Counted from the stretch's first letter, positions 53,024-63,176 are shown. The stretch is DNA of 64,000 bases from Methylobacillus arboreus (GCF_020532725.1 NZ_JAJAVC010000003.1:977990-1041989), one strand, 5' to 3'. Notes: generated by a model from the letters alone, not told the origin. Program-made: numbers and translations.

Positions 53024-54175
53024 ATGGGCAATTGGATGATTGCGCTGGCCGCCGGTGCGTTCTGCATCGGCATGACCGAGTTTCTCCCCATGGGGCTGCT
53101 GCCCGACATTGCCCATGGACTGGATGTCTCCATTCCGGCCACCGGCAACCTCGTCACCGTTTATGCGCTCGGCGTAGTGGTCGGCGGTCCCTTGATGGTG
53201 GCCCTCACGATCAACCGGCCGCGCAAGGCCACCCTGCTTGGGCTGCTGGCAATTTTCACGCTTGGCAATGTGCTGTGCGCCTTGGCCCCCAATTACCTCA
53301 CCCTGGCGGCGGCACGCGTATTCACGGCGCTGAGCCATGGCTCCTTCTTCGGCATTGCCGCTGTCGTGGCGCTCCACCTTGCCCCTCCCGGCCAGGGCAA
53401 CCGTGCGCTGGCATTGATGTTCACCGGCCTCACCATGGCCAATGTGCTTGGCGTGCCGCTGGGCACATTGCTCGGGCAGGAAACCAGCTGGCGTGTCCCG
53501 TTCTGGACTGTGGCTGCTTGCGGTGCAGTAGCCATGTACGCGACCTGGCGCTTTATCCCTGACCTCAGTGCCATGCCCAGGCCGGACATACGTAAGGAAA
53601 TGCATGCCGTGCTCCAGCCCAATGTGCTGCTCGCCATGGCGATCACCGCGATTGGTTTTGCTGGGGTTTTTACTATATTTACCTATATCACTCCGATACT
53701 GGAAGATATGTCCGGCCTGCTGCCGCATGATGTCAGCTTTATGCTGATCGCCATGGGAATCGCCGCCACCATCGGCCTCAATATCGGCGGAAAAATGGCA
53801 GATTTGAAACTATTGCCCACAATTGCCCTCTCACTCACAAGTATGGCATTGCTTGGCATCGTATTCGCCTGGAGCATGCAATTCATGCTCGCCGCGATTA
53901 TCACGGCATTTATCTGGGGCATGGTGAGCTTCGCGGTCGGCCCCGGCCTGCAAACCAATGCCATGGCGCAGGCAGGCGACTCACCCTTGATGGCCTCCAC
54001 AGTCAACCAAAGCGCATTCAACCTTGGGAATGCCGGTGGAGCCTTCCTCGGCGGAGCTGTCATCCATTTTGGCCTGGGGTTGCCCGCAGTAGCGTTGGCC
54101 AGCGCGGCGGTCGCCATATGCGGAGCCCTGTTGACCTTGTACAGTATGCGGCACTACAGAAAAAACAACCTATAA
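53024..54175 (+). CDS. MFS transporter (AraJ/PbuE-like)
   Basis: 383 aa inner-membrane protein with about twelve hydrophobic helices. The N-terminal GTEF-like motif GMTEFLPMGLLPDIA and VYALGVVVGGPLM place it in the DHA1 group with arabinose- or nucleoside-efflux members. The substrate is unknown. It follows rep by 167 bases; the next gene starts 54 bases after its stop. Confidence 0.85.
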   Translation: MGNWMIALAAGAFCIGMTEFLPMGLLPDIAHGLDVSIPATGNLVTVYALGVVVGGPLMVALTINRPRKATLLGLLAIFTLGNVLCALAPNYLTLAAARVFTALSHGSFFGIAAVVALHLAPPGQGNRALALMFTGLTMANVLGVPLGTLLGQETSWRVPFWTVAACGAVAMYATWRFIPDLSAMPRPDIRKEMHAVLQPNVLLAMAITAIGFAGVFTIFTYITPILEDMSGLLPHDVSFMLIAMGIAATIGLNIGGKMADLKLLPTIALSLTSMALLGIVFAWSMQFMLAAIITAFIWGMVSFAVGPGLQTNAMAQAGDSPLMASTVNQSAFNLGNAGGAFLGGAVIHFGLGLPAVALASAAVAICGALLTLYSMRHYRKNNL

Positions 54176-54229
54176 CCATCGGCGTGCGCAAATTTTTGCC
54201 TGAGCCGAGTAAAAAAGCAAAGGTGAGAA

Positions 54230-56332
54230 ATGGCGCAACAGTTTGCTGGACAGTTGACCCGCGGCTTGATCAGATTCGGCAAGGCATTGCTTTGGCTGCT
54301 TTTGGGCCTGGTTGTAGCTTTCATCATCTGCGAAATCCAGGGCTGGACTTTCTTGCGCGAGCCTGCGCAATCCTTCCTTAACAAGCAACTGGAACGCGAA
54401 GTAAAACTGGACAAGCCCTTCCAGCTACATCTATGGGCGGGAGTCCAGCTTGACCTCGGCCATCTTTATATCTCCGCCCCAGAACAGTTCAACGTCCCTC
54501 ATCTGGTAGATGCCGGTAACATCAGTATCAAGCTGCGCTATAGCGACCTCTGGCACTACAAAAAGCACGGCGAATTGCGCATCCGTGAAATCAAGGTGGA
54601 TGAAATAGACGCCCAATTGGTGCGGCACGCGGACGGCAGAGCTACCTGGGAATTTCCCACTGATGAAAGCAAGCCTGCTACTCCTTTTCCTGTCATTGAA
54701 ACCCTGATCGTGAAGAATGGCAGCAGCCACATTGACGATGCGATCAGCACAGCCGCGCTTGAAGCAAAGTTCAAGACCGAGGAAGGCGCCAGGCAGGAAG
54801 ACCTGCGCTCCGAAGTCAGTGTCGATGGCCAGTTCCAGCGCAGGCCGCTGAAGGCATTCCTGGAAACCCCCGGGTTCCTGCCCATTGCCACCCAGGACAA
54901 GGACTCCCCGCCGATCAAATCCAAAGGCTGGCTCGAATACGGCAAGCTCAGGGTGGACTTTGACGGCCAGGTAGCCGACTTGTTCGGCCGGCAGGATATC
55001 AAAGGCAACGCCGTGGTCACCGGCCCTTCGCTTTCAGTGCTGGGCGAGTTGGTTGGCAGCGTTTTTCCGACCACCGACCCGTTCCGACTCAGCGCCAGCC
55101 TGAGCAAGCATAGCGATGTATGGGATGTCAATGTGGACTCGGCAAAGATCGGCAGGAGCAGCCTTGCCGCCGCGTTCAAGTACGATCCGCGCAGCAAGGC
55201 AGGCGGCGTGCCGTTATTGAGCGGGCATATCGACGGCAGCCGCTTCTACCTTGCCGACCTCGCGCCTGCATTCGGCACCTTGCAGTCAGACGGCAGCACG
55301 CCACAGCCTGTCGAGGGACGGGCCATCCCCAACCGGCCGCTGGACCTACCTTCGCTCAACCGCATGGATGCCGATATCACAATCAAGCTGGACTACATGG
55401 AGCTCGGCAATGCTTTCGCCCTGCCGATCTCCCCGTTCAAGGCCAAGCTCGGTCTGGACAAAGGCAAGTTCATGATCGGCGAGATTCTGGCCCAGACTGC
55501 GGACGGCACCTTGACGGGCAGCTTCTCGGTTGACGCCCAGGAAAGCAAGGACAACGATAAAGGCAAATATCCGCCCCAATGGCAGATCAAGCTGGGCTGG
55601 AAAGACATCGAGCTCGGCAAGTGGTTGCAAGTGTCAAAGGCTCGGCAGGAAGAGGCCAGGAAACAAGGCAAGCCGGTGCCGCCTGCCTATATCACCGGCA
55701 CCCTCAACGGACGCACCGACCTCAGCGGCAAAGGCTCCACCACCGCCGAACTGCTGGGCTCCCTTAACGGCAAGACCACCTTGTTCATAGAGCAAGGGGA
55801 GATATCGCGCCTGGTGATGGAGTTGCTGGGGCTGGATATTGCACAAAGTGTGAGCGCATGGTTGGGTGGCGACCAATCGCAACGCCTGCAATGCGCCGTC
55901 ATGGACCTCAAGGCGGAAAATGGCATAGTACGGCCTGAAGTCGCGTTGATCGATACCCCGGTCACCCTGGTATTGATCGACGGCAATATCGACCTTGGCC
56001 AGGAAAAGCTGGATCTGCTGCTTGCAGCCAAACCCAAGAATTTCTCCCCTCTGACCGTGCGCTCGCCTATCAAGATACAAGGCAGTTTTGTTGAACCCAA
56101 GGTACGCCCGGAAGCCGTCCCCATTGCAGCACGCTTGCTCGGCAGCGTAGCCCTGGCATTCGTCAATCCGCTCGCAGCCATCCTGCCTTACCTGGATGCT
56201 GGTTCCAAGGGCAATTCCTATAATTGCAGCCAGGCACTCAGTGCATATTCGCCCAAGCCAGCAAAAACCGAACCTGCAAAGGACACTCCACCGGCACCCG
56301 CAGCGCCGACGCCTGCCATTCCCGGGCATTAA
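54230..56332 (+). CDS. AsmA family outer-membrane biogenesis protein
   Basis: 700 aa. One N-terminal membrane helix (about 15-40, LLWLLLGLVVAFIICEI) anchors a large periplasmic beta-rich region with an AsmA N-terminal domain and AsmA_2-like C-terminal part (NGKTTLFIEQGEISRLVMEL, RPEVALIDTPVTLVL). The end is proline/alanine-rich. AsmA-like proteins carry lipids between membranes. AAAGGTGAG precedes the ATG. Confidence 0.85.
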   Translation: MAQQFAGQLTRGLIRFGKALLWLLLGLVVAFIICEIQGWTFLREPAQSFLNKQLEREVKLDKPFQLHLWAGVQLDLGHLYISAPEQFNVPHLVDAGNISIKLRYSDLWHYKKHGELRIREIKVDEIDAQLVRHADGRATWEFPTDESKPATPFPVIETLIVKNGSSHIDDAISTAALEAKFKTEEGARQEDLRSEVSVDGQFQRRPLKAFLETPGFLPIATQDKDSPPIKSKGWLEYGKLRVDFDGQVADLFGRQDIKGNAVVTGPSLSVLGELVGSVFPTTDPFRLSASLSKHSDVWDVNVDSAKIGRSSLAAAFKYDPRSKAGGVPLLSGHIDGSRFYLADLAPAFGTLQSDGSTPQPVEGRAIPNRPLDLPSLNRMDADITIKLDYMELGNAFALPISPFKAKLGLDKGKFMIGEILAQTADGTLTGSFSVDAQESKDNDKGKYPPQWQIKLGWKDIELGKWLQVSKARQEEARKQGKPVPPAYITGTLNGRTDLSGKGSTTAELLGSLNGKTTLFIEQGEISRLVMELLGLDIAQSVSAWLGGDQSQRLQCAVMDLKAENGIVRPEVALIDTPVTLVLIDGNIDLGQEKLDLLLAAKPKNFSPLTVRSPIKIQGSFVEPKVRPEAVPIAARLLGSVALAFVNPLAAILPYLDAGSKGNSYNCSQALSAYSPKPAKTEPAKDTPPAPAAPTPAIPGH

Positions 56333-56412
56333 AGACAAGCATTATTCATCGGCTCAGGTAGGCCCAAACGGGCCATACAGCACAGTCCCAGGCTGCTGAT
56401 ACAATACGTCCC

Positions 56413-58329
56413 ATGCCTTATATCACCCTAGATCAAGCCAGCCTGGCTTACGGACACTACCCCCTGCTCGACCATGCCAACTTCCAGCTTGATGCCGGAG
56501 AGCGGGTTGGCCTGATTGGCCGCAACGGCGCGGGCAAATCAAGCCTGCTTAAAGTGATCGCAGGAGAAAGCAAGCTTGACGACGGCACCTGCTGGCGCGC
56601 ACCAAAATCACGCACCGTCTATGTACCGCAAGAACCAATACTAGACCCTGAGCACAGCATTTTCGAAGCGGTCGCGGAAGGCCTGGGCAGCTTGCGCCAG
56701 ACCCTGGTGGAATACCATCAGGTATCACAACAGATGGCAGAGCCGGACGCGGATATCGACAGCCTCATCGCCCGCCTGCAAACACTGCAACATGAACTGG
56801 ATACACAAGGGGGCTGGCAGTCACAAGCCAGGGTGGAAGCCGTCCTGAGTCGCCTGCAACTGGAAGCGGAGACCAGGATTGCTACACTTTCGGGCGGCTG
56901 GCGCAAACGTGTAGCGCTCGCCCGCGCACTGGTAGCAGAGCCGGAAGTATTATTGCTGGACGAGCCGACCAACCACCTGGATTTTTCTGCCATAGAATGG
57001 CTGGAAAACCTGTTGCTGGACTTCAAGGGCAGCCTGCTGTTCATCACACACGACCGCCGTTTTCTTGACCGCCTTGCCACGCGCATTGTCGAACTGGACC
57101 GTGGGCACCTCACGGATTTTCACGGCAACTACAGCCAGTACCAGGTCAAGAAGGAAGAACTGCTGGCAGTGGAAGCCACTCATGCAGCCAAGTTTGATAA
57201 ATTCCTTGCTCAGGAAGAAGTCTGGATTCGCCAGGGCATCAAGGCACGGCGCACACGCAACGAAGGCCGGGTACGCCGTCTGGAAGCTCTGCGCCTAATG
57301 CGGGCGGCGCGGCGCGAGCGCCAGGGCAACGTCAAGCTCACGCTGGATAGTGGCGAACGCTCGGGCAAGCTGGTCGCCGAGCTTGACCGTATTTCCATGG
57401 CATACGATGGTAAGCTGCTGATCCAGGATTTCAGCACCCGCATCATGCGCGGCGACCGCATCGGCCTCATCGGCCCCAATGGCGCAGGCAAATCCACCCT
57501 GCTCAAGCTGATTCTTGGTGAACTTGAGCCCAATAGCGGCAGCATCCAGCACGGCACCAGCCTGAATGTCGCATACTTTGATCAAATGCGCGAGCAACTG
57601 GATGAAGAAGCTTCACTGGCGGACACCATCAGTCCCGGCTCGGATTTTGTGCAGATAGGCAATGAGCGCAAGCATGTGATCAGCTATCTGGAAGATTTCC
57701 TCTTCCCGCCCCAGCGCTCAAGGTCGCCCGTCAAATCCCTTTCCGGCGGCGAGCGCAACCGCTTGCTGCTGGCGCGCCTGTTTGCCCGCCCGGCCAATGT
57801 GCTGGTGCTGGACGAGCCCACGAATGACCTGGATATAGAAACACTGGAACTGCTGGAAAGCCTATTGCAGGATTTTGACGGCACCTTGTTCCTGGTCAGT
57901 CACGACCGTGCCTTCCTCGAGAACACCGTCACCCAGATCATTGCTTTTGAAGGCAATGGCGTACTGAGCGAATTTGGCGGCGGCTATGATGACTGGTTCC
58001 GTCATACACAGGCACGATCTGCGGAAAAAACCGCTTTAAAAACCACAGAAAAATCCGCAGAAAAGCCCTCACAGGCAACGTCAGCCAAACCAGCCAGCAA
58101 GGTTTCAACCAAGCTCAGCTTCAAGGAAAGCCGTGAATTGGAAAGCCTGCCTGCCAAGATAGAAGCATTGGAAACTGAGCAAGCCTCCATCAACCAAGCA
58201 TTGGCAAACCCTGACATCTACCGGGACAACGCCGAGCAAGCGCGGGCGCTACAGCAAAGACTGGGTGAAATCGGCATAGAAATTGACAATGCCATGCTGC
58301 GCTGGGAAGAACTGGAAAGCCGGAATTAG
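56413..58329 (+). CDS. uup: ABC-F ATPase Uup
   Basis: 638 aa (E. coli Uup about 635). Two ATP-binding cassettes, with Walker A GRNGAGKSS and GPNGAGKST, and signatures LSGGWRKRV and LSGGERNRL, are separated by a charged linker. A C-terminal coiled coil (about 570-635) is the Uup-specific DNA/RNA-binding part. It acts on ribosomes and affects precise transposon excision. It stands alone in a plus-strand series. Confidence 0.93.
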   Translation: MPYITLDQASLAYGHYPLLDHANFQLDAGERVGLIGRNGAGKSSLLKVIAGESKLDDGTCWRAPKSRTVYVPQEPILDPEHSIFEAVAEGLGSLRQTLVEYHQVSQQMAEPDADIDSLIARLQTLQHELDTQGGWQSQARVEAVLSRLQLEAETRIATLSGGWRKRVALARALVAEPEVLLLDEPTNHLDFSAIEWLENLLLDFKGSLLFITHDRRFLDRLATRIVELDRGHLTDFHGNYSQYQVKKEELLAVEATHAAKFDKFLAQEEVWIRQGIKARRTRNEGRVRRLEALRLMRAARRERQGNVKLTLDSGERSGKLVAELDRISMAYDGKLLIQDFSTRIMRGDRIGLIGPNGAGKSTLLKLILGELEPNSGSIQHGTSLNVAYFDQMREQLDEEASLADTISPGSDFVQIGNERKHVISYLEDFLFPPQRSRSPVKSLSGGERNRLLLARLFARPANVLVLDEPTNDLDIETLELLESLLQDFDGTLFLVSHDRAFLENTVTQIIAFEGNGVLSEFGGGYDDWFRHTQARSAEKTALKTTEKSAEKPSQATSAKPASKVSTKLSFKESRELESLPAKIEALETEQASINQALANPDIYRDNAEQARALQQRLGEIGIEIDNAMLRWEELESRN

Positions 58330-58427
58330 CGTAGAGTAGAAGAGATTGCCTTTGAGGCGCATGCAATCAATGCTTCTGCTATTGAAAATATTCACTCACT
58401 GAACTGAATACTTGAGGGAGCAACTGC

Positions 58428-59618
58428 TTGGATTCTTTATGGAATTCATATACAGCCAATGTCGGCTATGCCATTAGCCAGCTGTGTATCGCCATTATCA
58501 TGGGCGGGCTGTATTTCCTTGCGCCGACGGAACGCTCTACGCGTTACTGGGCCCTTTCCGGGCTGCTCAGCGTATTCGGCTCGACACTCACGGCCTTCAG
58601 CATCTCCAAGTTCGGCCACTTGCCGCTCATCATTGGCTCCACCATGATGATAGGTGCGATGACGGCAAAATGGTGGGGAACCCAAGCGTTTTTCGGCAAA
58701 AAACCGGCTTATATCGGCTGGTATCTCATTCTGGGATTTTTCATTGTCTATAGCCTGGTCGTCCTGCTGCAATTCACCATTGCAGTGCGCACCCTGCTCT
58801 TCTCCATCATGCTGGCGCTGTTGATGTTTCTCAATGTGGTCGAGGTCGTTGGCGCACGCAAGCTCAAGCTTTCATTTGCCAACAGCCTGGTCATTATTGC
58901 CTACACCCTGGCTGCGGCTGATTTCATACTGCGCGGTATTCTCTCTGTCAGTGGCAGCATAGACCTGAGTCCGCAGAGCCATGACCCCATCAATGTGTTC
59001 GGGCTTTATCTGATCCCCATGTGGTGTAATCTACTAGGCTCACTCGGACTGCTGCTGATGTATTTCGAATCCATCATTCATGAAAAAGAGCACCTGGCAA
59101 CGCATGACGAGCTCACCAAACTCTATAACCGCCGGGCGCTGGTCAATCTCGGACGCCGTGAGGTCGACCTGGCACACCGTTATCAGCGCCCAATCAGTAT
59201 CTTTATGCTGGATATTGATAATTTCAAGATGGTCAATGACACCTATGGCCACGATGCTGGCGACAAGGTGCTGCGGACGGTATCCCAGGCATTGAGCAAG
59301 GCTTGTCGCAATACCGATATCATTGGCCGCTATGGCGGAGAGGAACTCTGCATCATCTGTCCGCAAACCACCAAGGAAGAAGCCACCTCATTAGGAGGGC
59401 GCCTGCTTGAAGCCATGCGCAATCTTCACCACCCGGCCTGCGACAATCGCCAAGTGACTTGCAGCCTGGGCCTGTATGCCTGGGACCCCCACACCGACCT
59501 TGCTGCAAGCTGGGAAGCCATGCTGCACCGTGCCGATACCGCGCTTTACGCCGCCAAGGCCGCGGGTCGCAACCAAATGCTTCAATACAATATTGAATCA
59601 GACAATCCTTTGAGATAA
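58428..59618 (+). CDS. Membrane diguanylate cyclase (GGDEF)
   Basis: 396 aa from a TTG at 58428, with GAGGGAG 8 bases upstream. The N-terminal half has about six membrane helices. The C-terminal GGDEF domain has YGGEEL as active site, and RNTD five residues before it forms an intact I-site for product inhibition. It should make c-di-GMP. Target genes are not adjacent; the PEP-CTERM and Pil-Chp loci are plausible outputs. Confidence 0.92.
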   Translation: MDSLWNSYTANVGYAISQLCIAIIMGGLYFLAPTERSTRYWALSGLLSVFGSTLTAFSISKFGHLPLIIGSTMMIGAMTAKWWGTQAFFGKKPAYIGWYLILGFFIVYSLVVLLQFTIAVRTLLFSIMLALLMFLNVVEVVGARKLKLSFANSLVIIAYTLAAADFILRGILSVSGSIDLSPQSHDPINVFGLYLIPMWCNLLGSLGLLLMYFESIIHEKEHLATHDELTKLYNRRALVNLGRREVDLAHRYQRPISIFMLDIDNFKMVNDTYGHDAGDKVLRTVSQALSKACRNTDIIGRYGGEELCIICPQTTKEEATSLGGRLLEAMRNLHHPACDNRQVTCSLGLYAWDPHTDLAASWEAMLHRADTALYAAKAAGRNQMLQYNIESDNPLR

Positions 59619-59716
59619 ATTTTACTTATCATGTAAATTTAAACAATCAATTTTATTTATTCAAATAAAACCCCTAAACTGCAATCTCACTATTTCAACC
59701 ACCCCAGGAGATTGCC

Positions 59717-60286
59717 ATGACAACATCCCTCATCAACACCGAGATCAAGCCATTCAAGGCAACCGCATTCCATAACGGCGAATTCGTCACCGTGACAGAT
59801 GCGGATTTGAAAGGCAAATGGTCTGCCGTCGTGTTCTACCCGGCCGACTTCACCTTCGTTTGTCCAACAGAGCTTGGCGATATTGCCGACAACTATGATG
59901 AATTGCAAAAGCTTGGTGTTGAAGTGTATTCGGTTTCCACCGACACCCACTTCACACACAAAGCCTGGCACGATACCTCGGATACCATCAATAAGATCAA
60001 GTATCCGATGATTGGCGACCCAACTGCCACCATTACCCGCAACTTCGGCGTATTGCGTGAAGACCAGGGCCTGGCTGACCGCGGCACCTTCATTATCGAT
60101 CCCAACGGCGTAATCCAGGCGCTCGAAGTCACCGCCGAAGGTATTGGCCGCGATGCCTCCGACCTGGTGCGCAAGATCAAGGCCGCCCAATACGTTGCCA
60201 CCCACCCAGGTGAAGTCTGCCCTGCCAAGTGGAAAGAAGGCGAAGCCACCCTTGCCCCATCTCTGGACCTCGTCGGCAAGATCTAA
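59717..60286 (+). CDS. ahpC: Alkyl hydroperoxide reductase AhpC
   Basis: 189 aa typical 2-Cys peroxiredoxin. Peroxidatic cysteine lies in [15 protein letters not shown] and the resolving cysteine near the end in [10 protein letters not shown]. It reduces H2O2 and organic peroxides and is recycled by AhpF. AGGAGA precedes the ATG. An intrinsic terminator separates it from ahpF. Confidence 0.96.
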   Translation: MTTSLINTEIKPFKATAFHNGEFVTVTDADLKGKWSAVVFYPADFTFVCPTELGDIADNYDELQKLGVEVYSVSTDTHFTHKAWHDTSDTINKIKYPMIGDPTATITRNFGVLREDQGLADRGTFIIDPNGVIQALEVTAEGIGRDASDLVRKIKAAQYVATHPGEVCPAKWKEGEATLAPSLDLVGKI

Positions 60287-60306
60287 GCAGGCTTTCAAGC
60301 CAGTGA

Positions 60307-60352
60307 GCCCGGGCAACCGCAAACTCCCTGCCTTCATGCCCGGGCATTTTTT
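60307..60352 (+). terminator. Intrinsic terminator between ahpC and ahpF
   Basis: GCCCGGGCA (60307-60315) pairs with TGCCCGGGC (60337-60345), followed by A and six T residues (60347-60352). It likely limits read-through, keeping AhpC in excess over AhpF. Confidence 0.85.
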
Positions 60353-60385
60353 GGAGCAATATCAATACAGAATTGAGAGCACATC

Positions 60386-61942
60386 ATGTTGGACGCAAAT
60401 ATCAAGACACAGCTAAAGGCCTACTTGGAAAAAGTCACCCAGCCCATCGAAATCACTGCCTCGGTAGATGGCGGCGACAAGTCGCGCGAGCTGCTTGAAC
60501 TGCTTGATGACATCAAGAGCCTGTCTGCGCGCATCACCGTCCAGCAAAGTGATGATGAGACTCAACGCAAGCCATCCTTCAGCTTGAACAGTCCCGGGAA
60601 AAACCTCAGCATCCGCTTTGCAGGTATTCCCATGGGGCATGAATTCACCTCACTCGTGCTGGCACTGTTGCAGGTAGGCGGACATCCGCCCAAGGCAGAG
60701 CCGGAAGTCATCGAGCAAATCCGCAATCTCGAAGGCGAATTCAATTTCGAGACTTACATCTCGTTGAGCTGCCACAACTGTCCCGAGGTGGTGCAAGCCA
60801 TCAACCTCATGGCGGCTATCAACCCGAACATCCGCCACGTCATGATTGATGGCGCCCTGTTCCAGAAGGAAGTGGACGAGCGCAAGATCATGGCCGTGCC
60901 CACCATCTTCCTCAACGGAGAGGAATTCAGCCACGGACGCATGGGCGTGCAGGAAATACTTAACAAGATCGACACCGGCGCGATCAAGAAAGAAGCCGAG
61001 AAACTTTCCGCCAAGGAGCCTTTCGACGTATTGATCGTCGGCGGCGGCCCTGCCGGCGCTTCTGCCGCCATCTACTCAGCCCGCAAGGGCATACGCACCG
61101 GCGTGGTCGCCGAGCGTTTTGGCGGACAAGTTATGGATACCATGGCGATTGAGAACTTCATCTCGGTCAAGGAAACCGATGGACCCAAACTGGCCGCGGC
61201 ATTAGAAGAACACGTCAAGAGCTACGACGTGGACATCATGAACCTGCAACGCGCAGCAGCGTTGGTGCCGGCGCATGACAACGGCGGTTTCACCGAGGTC
61301 AAGCTCGAAAGCGGCGCTACGCTCAAGGCCAAGTCCGTCATCATCGCCACCGGCGCCCGCTGGAGGGAAATCAACGTCCCCGGCGAAAAGGAATACCGCG
61401 GCCGCGGCGTGGCCTACTGCCCGCACTGTGACGGCCCCTTGTTCAAGGGCAGAAGCGTTGCCGTGATCGGCGGCGGCAATTCCGGCGTGGAAGCCGCGAT
61501 TGACCTCGCCGGCATCGTCAAGGACGTCACCTTGATCGAGTTCAACGGAGAATTGCGCGCAGATGCGGTCTTGCAAAAGAAACTGTTCAGCCTGCCCAAT
61601 GTCGCCGTCATCACCGGCGCACAAACCACCGAGATCAACGGCGATGGCGAAAAGGTCAACGGCCTGACCTACACAAACCGCCAGACTAGCGAATCGCACC
61701 GTATCGACCTGGCAGCAGTCTTTATCCAGATCGGCCTCGTGCCGAATACCGACTGGATCAAGAACACCGTGACCTTGAGCAAGTTTGGAGAAATCGAGGT
61801 GGATGACAAAGGCCAAACCTCGGAACCCGGCGTGTTTGCCGCAGGCGACGTCACCACCGTGCCGTTCAAGCAGATCATCATCGCCATGGGCGAAGGCTCC
61901 AAGGCAGCGCTCGGCGCCTTCGAACACCTCATCCGAAGCTAA
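60386..61942 (+). CDS. ahpF: Alkyl hydroperoxide reductase subunit F
   Basis: 518 aa flavoprotein. The N-terminal thioredoxin-like domains carry the CHNC redox centre in [10 protein letters not shown], and the C-terminal FAD/NADH domain carries CPHC in [22 protein letters not shown] is the FAD-binding motif. It reduces AhpC with NADH. A leader of 99 bases after ahpC includes the terminator. Confidence 0.96.
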   Translation: MLDANIKTQLKAYLEKVTQPIEITASVDGGDKSRELLELLDDIKSLSARITVQQSDDETQRKPSFSLNSPGKNLSIRFAGIPMGHEFTSLVLALLQVGGHPPKAEPEVIEQIRNLEGEFNFETYISLSCHNCPEVVQAINLMAAINPNIRHVMIDGALFQKEVDERKIMAVPTIFLNGEEFSHGRMGVQEILNKIDTGAIKKEAEKLSAKEPFDVLIVGGGPAGASAAIYSARKGIRTGVVAERFGGQVMDTMAIENFISVKETDGPKLAAALEEHVKSYDVDIMNLQRAAALVPAHDNGGFTEVKLESGATLKAKSVIIATGARWREINVPGEKEYRGRGVAYCPHCDGPLFKGRSVAVIGGGNSGVEAAIDLAGIVKDVTLIEFNGELRADAVLQKKLFSLPNVAVITGAQTTEINGDGEKVNGLTYTNRQTSESHRIDLAAVFIQIGLVPNTDWIKNTVTLSKFGEIEVDDKGQTSEPGVFAAGDVTTVPFKQIIIAMGEGSKAALGAFEHLIRS

Positions 61943-62028
61943 GTGGCTGCGGTCCTGTGACACAAGGCAGAAAGCCAAGTGAAACAGTACCGCTCAAGCG
62001 GCTAAAAAGGTAGAATACCGGCTTGGCT

Positions 62029-62103
62029 GTCCTCGTGGTGAAACGGATATCACCGGCCCCTCCTAAGGGTCAGTTTCAGGTTCGAGTCCTGACGGGGACA
62101 CCA
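62029..62103 (+). tRNA. tRNA-Arg (anticodon CCU)
   Basis: The acceptor stem GTCCTCG (62029-62035) pairs with CGGGGAC (62093-62099). The anticodon loop CTCCTAA is held by GGCCC/GGGTC, giving anticodon CCT. The T arm contains GGTTCGAGTCC, and CCA is encoded (62101-62103). It is the likely attachment site of the integrase relic that follows. Confidence 0.95.
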
Positions 62104-62137
62104 TAAAGCAGTTCAAAGCAATTCAACCCCATCCAAC

Positions 62138-62172
62138 AAACCCCGCCAAATCATAGTGATTCCGGGGTTTTT
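62138..62172 (+). terminator. Terminator after tRNA-Arg
   Basis: AAACCCCG (62138-62145) pairs with CGGGGTTT (62163-62170), and the T-run extends to 62172. It lies 35 bases past the CCA. Confidence 0.75.
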
Positions 62173-62218
62173 CGTTTCATACCGTCCAAACCCGTCTATT
62201 GACATCCAGCATTTAACA

Positions 62219-62265
62219 GGGGTAACTCTAGGGGTAACAGTACTTACCCCAGAGATGGTTACCCC
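62219..62265. repeat. GGGGTAAC repeats before the integrase relic
   Basis: GGGGTAAC occurs at 62219-62226 and 62231-62238 (12-bp period), and its inverse at 62244-62250 (TTACCCC) and 62258-62265 (GTTACCCC). They lie just upstream of the integrase start, where arm-type integrase sites or autoregulatory sites are expected. Confidence 0.55.
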
Positions 62266-62268
62266 AAA

Positions 62269-62479
62269 ATGGCACTTTCAGACCTATCCTTACGTAATGC
62301 CAAGCCACGAGATAAGGCATACAAGCTTTATGACGAGGCGGGGTTATTCATTCAAGTTACCCCGGCCGGGGGTAAGTGGTGGCGATTCAAATATCGCTTC
62401 GATGGCGATGCAAGCCTGGGCTGATTATTTGGATGAGCTGAAAGCCGGGGGAAAAGTGATCCCGTTGAAAACCGCCTGA
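62269..62479 (+). pseudogene. P4-type tyrosine integrase, internally deleted
   Basis: From the ATG at 62269 the frame gives the N-terminal DUF4102 signature MALSDLSLRNAKPRDKAY and KWWRFKYRFDGD, then stops after 48 residues. A second frame that ends at 62479 gives MQAWADYLDELKAGGKVIP, the C-terminal end of this integrase family. The catalytic core with its R-H-R-Y residues is missing, so about 300 codons were lost between 62395 and 62415. It is 165 bases after tRNA-Arg, the classical site of such elements. Confidence 0.85.
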
Positions 62480-62506
62480 AACAGCAGTGTCTCAGATTGA
62501 GGGATG

Positions 62507-62535
62507 TTGAAATGTGTAACGTATCAGAGTACAGT
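62507..62535 (+). promoter_or_regulatory. Promoter of higBA
   Basis: TTGAAA (62507-62512) and TACAGT (62530-62535) are separated by exactly 17 bases, ending 5 bases before the higB ATG, so translation would start near the 5' end of the transcript. Confidence 0.45.
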
Positions 62536-62540
62536 TTTGA

Positions 62541-62819
62541 ATGATTAAATCTTTCCGGCATAAAGGACTGCAAGACTTCTTTGAGACTGGCAGCAAGAAA
62601 GGCATCAGGCCAGATCATGCCTCTCGGCTATCCCGTCAATTGAGACGCCTGGACGAAGCAAAGGCTGCTGCTGATATGAATGTGCCAGGCTGGGGGCTTC
62701 ATCCCCTTGCAGGCAGTTTACATGGGCATTACGCGGTATCGGTGAATGGCAATTGGCGCATGACCTTTACCTTTGAAGGTGAGCATACCGTGCTGGTGGA
62801 TTATCAGGACTATCACTAA
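62541..62819 (+). CDS. higB: HigB-type toxin (RelE/ParE superfamily)
   Basis: 92 aa. MIKSFRHKGLQDFFETGSKKG and GNWRMTFTFEG followed by VDYQDYH are the HigB signature, including the conserved C-terminal YH. Such toxins cleave mRNA on the ribosome. Toxin-first order and the 14-base gap to higA fit the higBA layout. It lies within the integration scar, next to the integrase relic. Confidence 0.92.
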   Translation: MIKSFRHKGLQDFFETGSKKGIRPDHASRLSRQLRRLDEAKAAADMNVPGWGLHPLAGSLHGHYAVSVNGNWRMTFTFEGEHTVLVDYQDYH

Positions 62820-62833
62820 AAGGATTTAGGATC

Positions 62834-63154
62834 ATGAGCAGAATGTTTAACCCACCTCACCCGGGGGAAACCTTGCGGGAAGATATCTTGCCCGCTTTGG
62901 GGCTGACAGTGACAGAGGCAGCCGAGCAGCTAGGGGTTGCGCGACCTTCGCTTTCGCGTGTGCTGAATGGCCGTGCTGCCATCTCCCCTGAAATGGCGCT
63001 CAGACTCGAACAATGGCTGGGCGTGGAGAACGGAGGCAGGGCCGATCTGTGGCTGGCTGAGCAGGCCTCTTATGACCTGTGGCAAGCCAGAAGATCATTC
63101 AAACCCAAGATCAAGCCTGCCATTGCGGCTGCAAAGAACACTACGGCTGCCTGA
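62834..63154 (+). CDS. higA: HigA-type antitoxin (XRE family)
   Basis: 106 aa. A helix-turn-helix (TEAAEQLGVARPSLSRVLNG) at about 27-46 and a family-typical PHPGETLREDILPALGLTV N-terminus identify HigA. It binds HigB and represses its own operon. The lysine/alanine-rich tail is longer than in many homologs. AAAGGATTTAGGA lies before the ATG. Confidence 0.92.
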   Translation: MSRMFNPPHPGETLREDILPALGLTVTEAAEQLGVARPSLSRVLNGRAAISPEMALRLEQWLGVENGGRADLWLAEQASYDLWQARRSFKPKIKPAIAAAKNTTAA

Positions 63155-63176
63155 TAGCGGCCAAGGCAAAAGCATC

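Noticed and set aside
59614..59630. GATAA-N7-TTATC palindrome upstream of ahpC as an OxyR site
   Set aside because: OxyR sites need four spaced ATAG-like elements; only one partial pair is visible and it overlaps the end of the cyclase gene.
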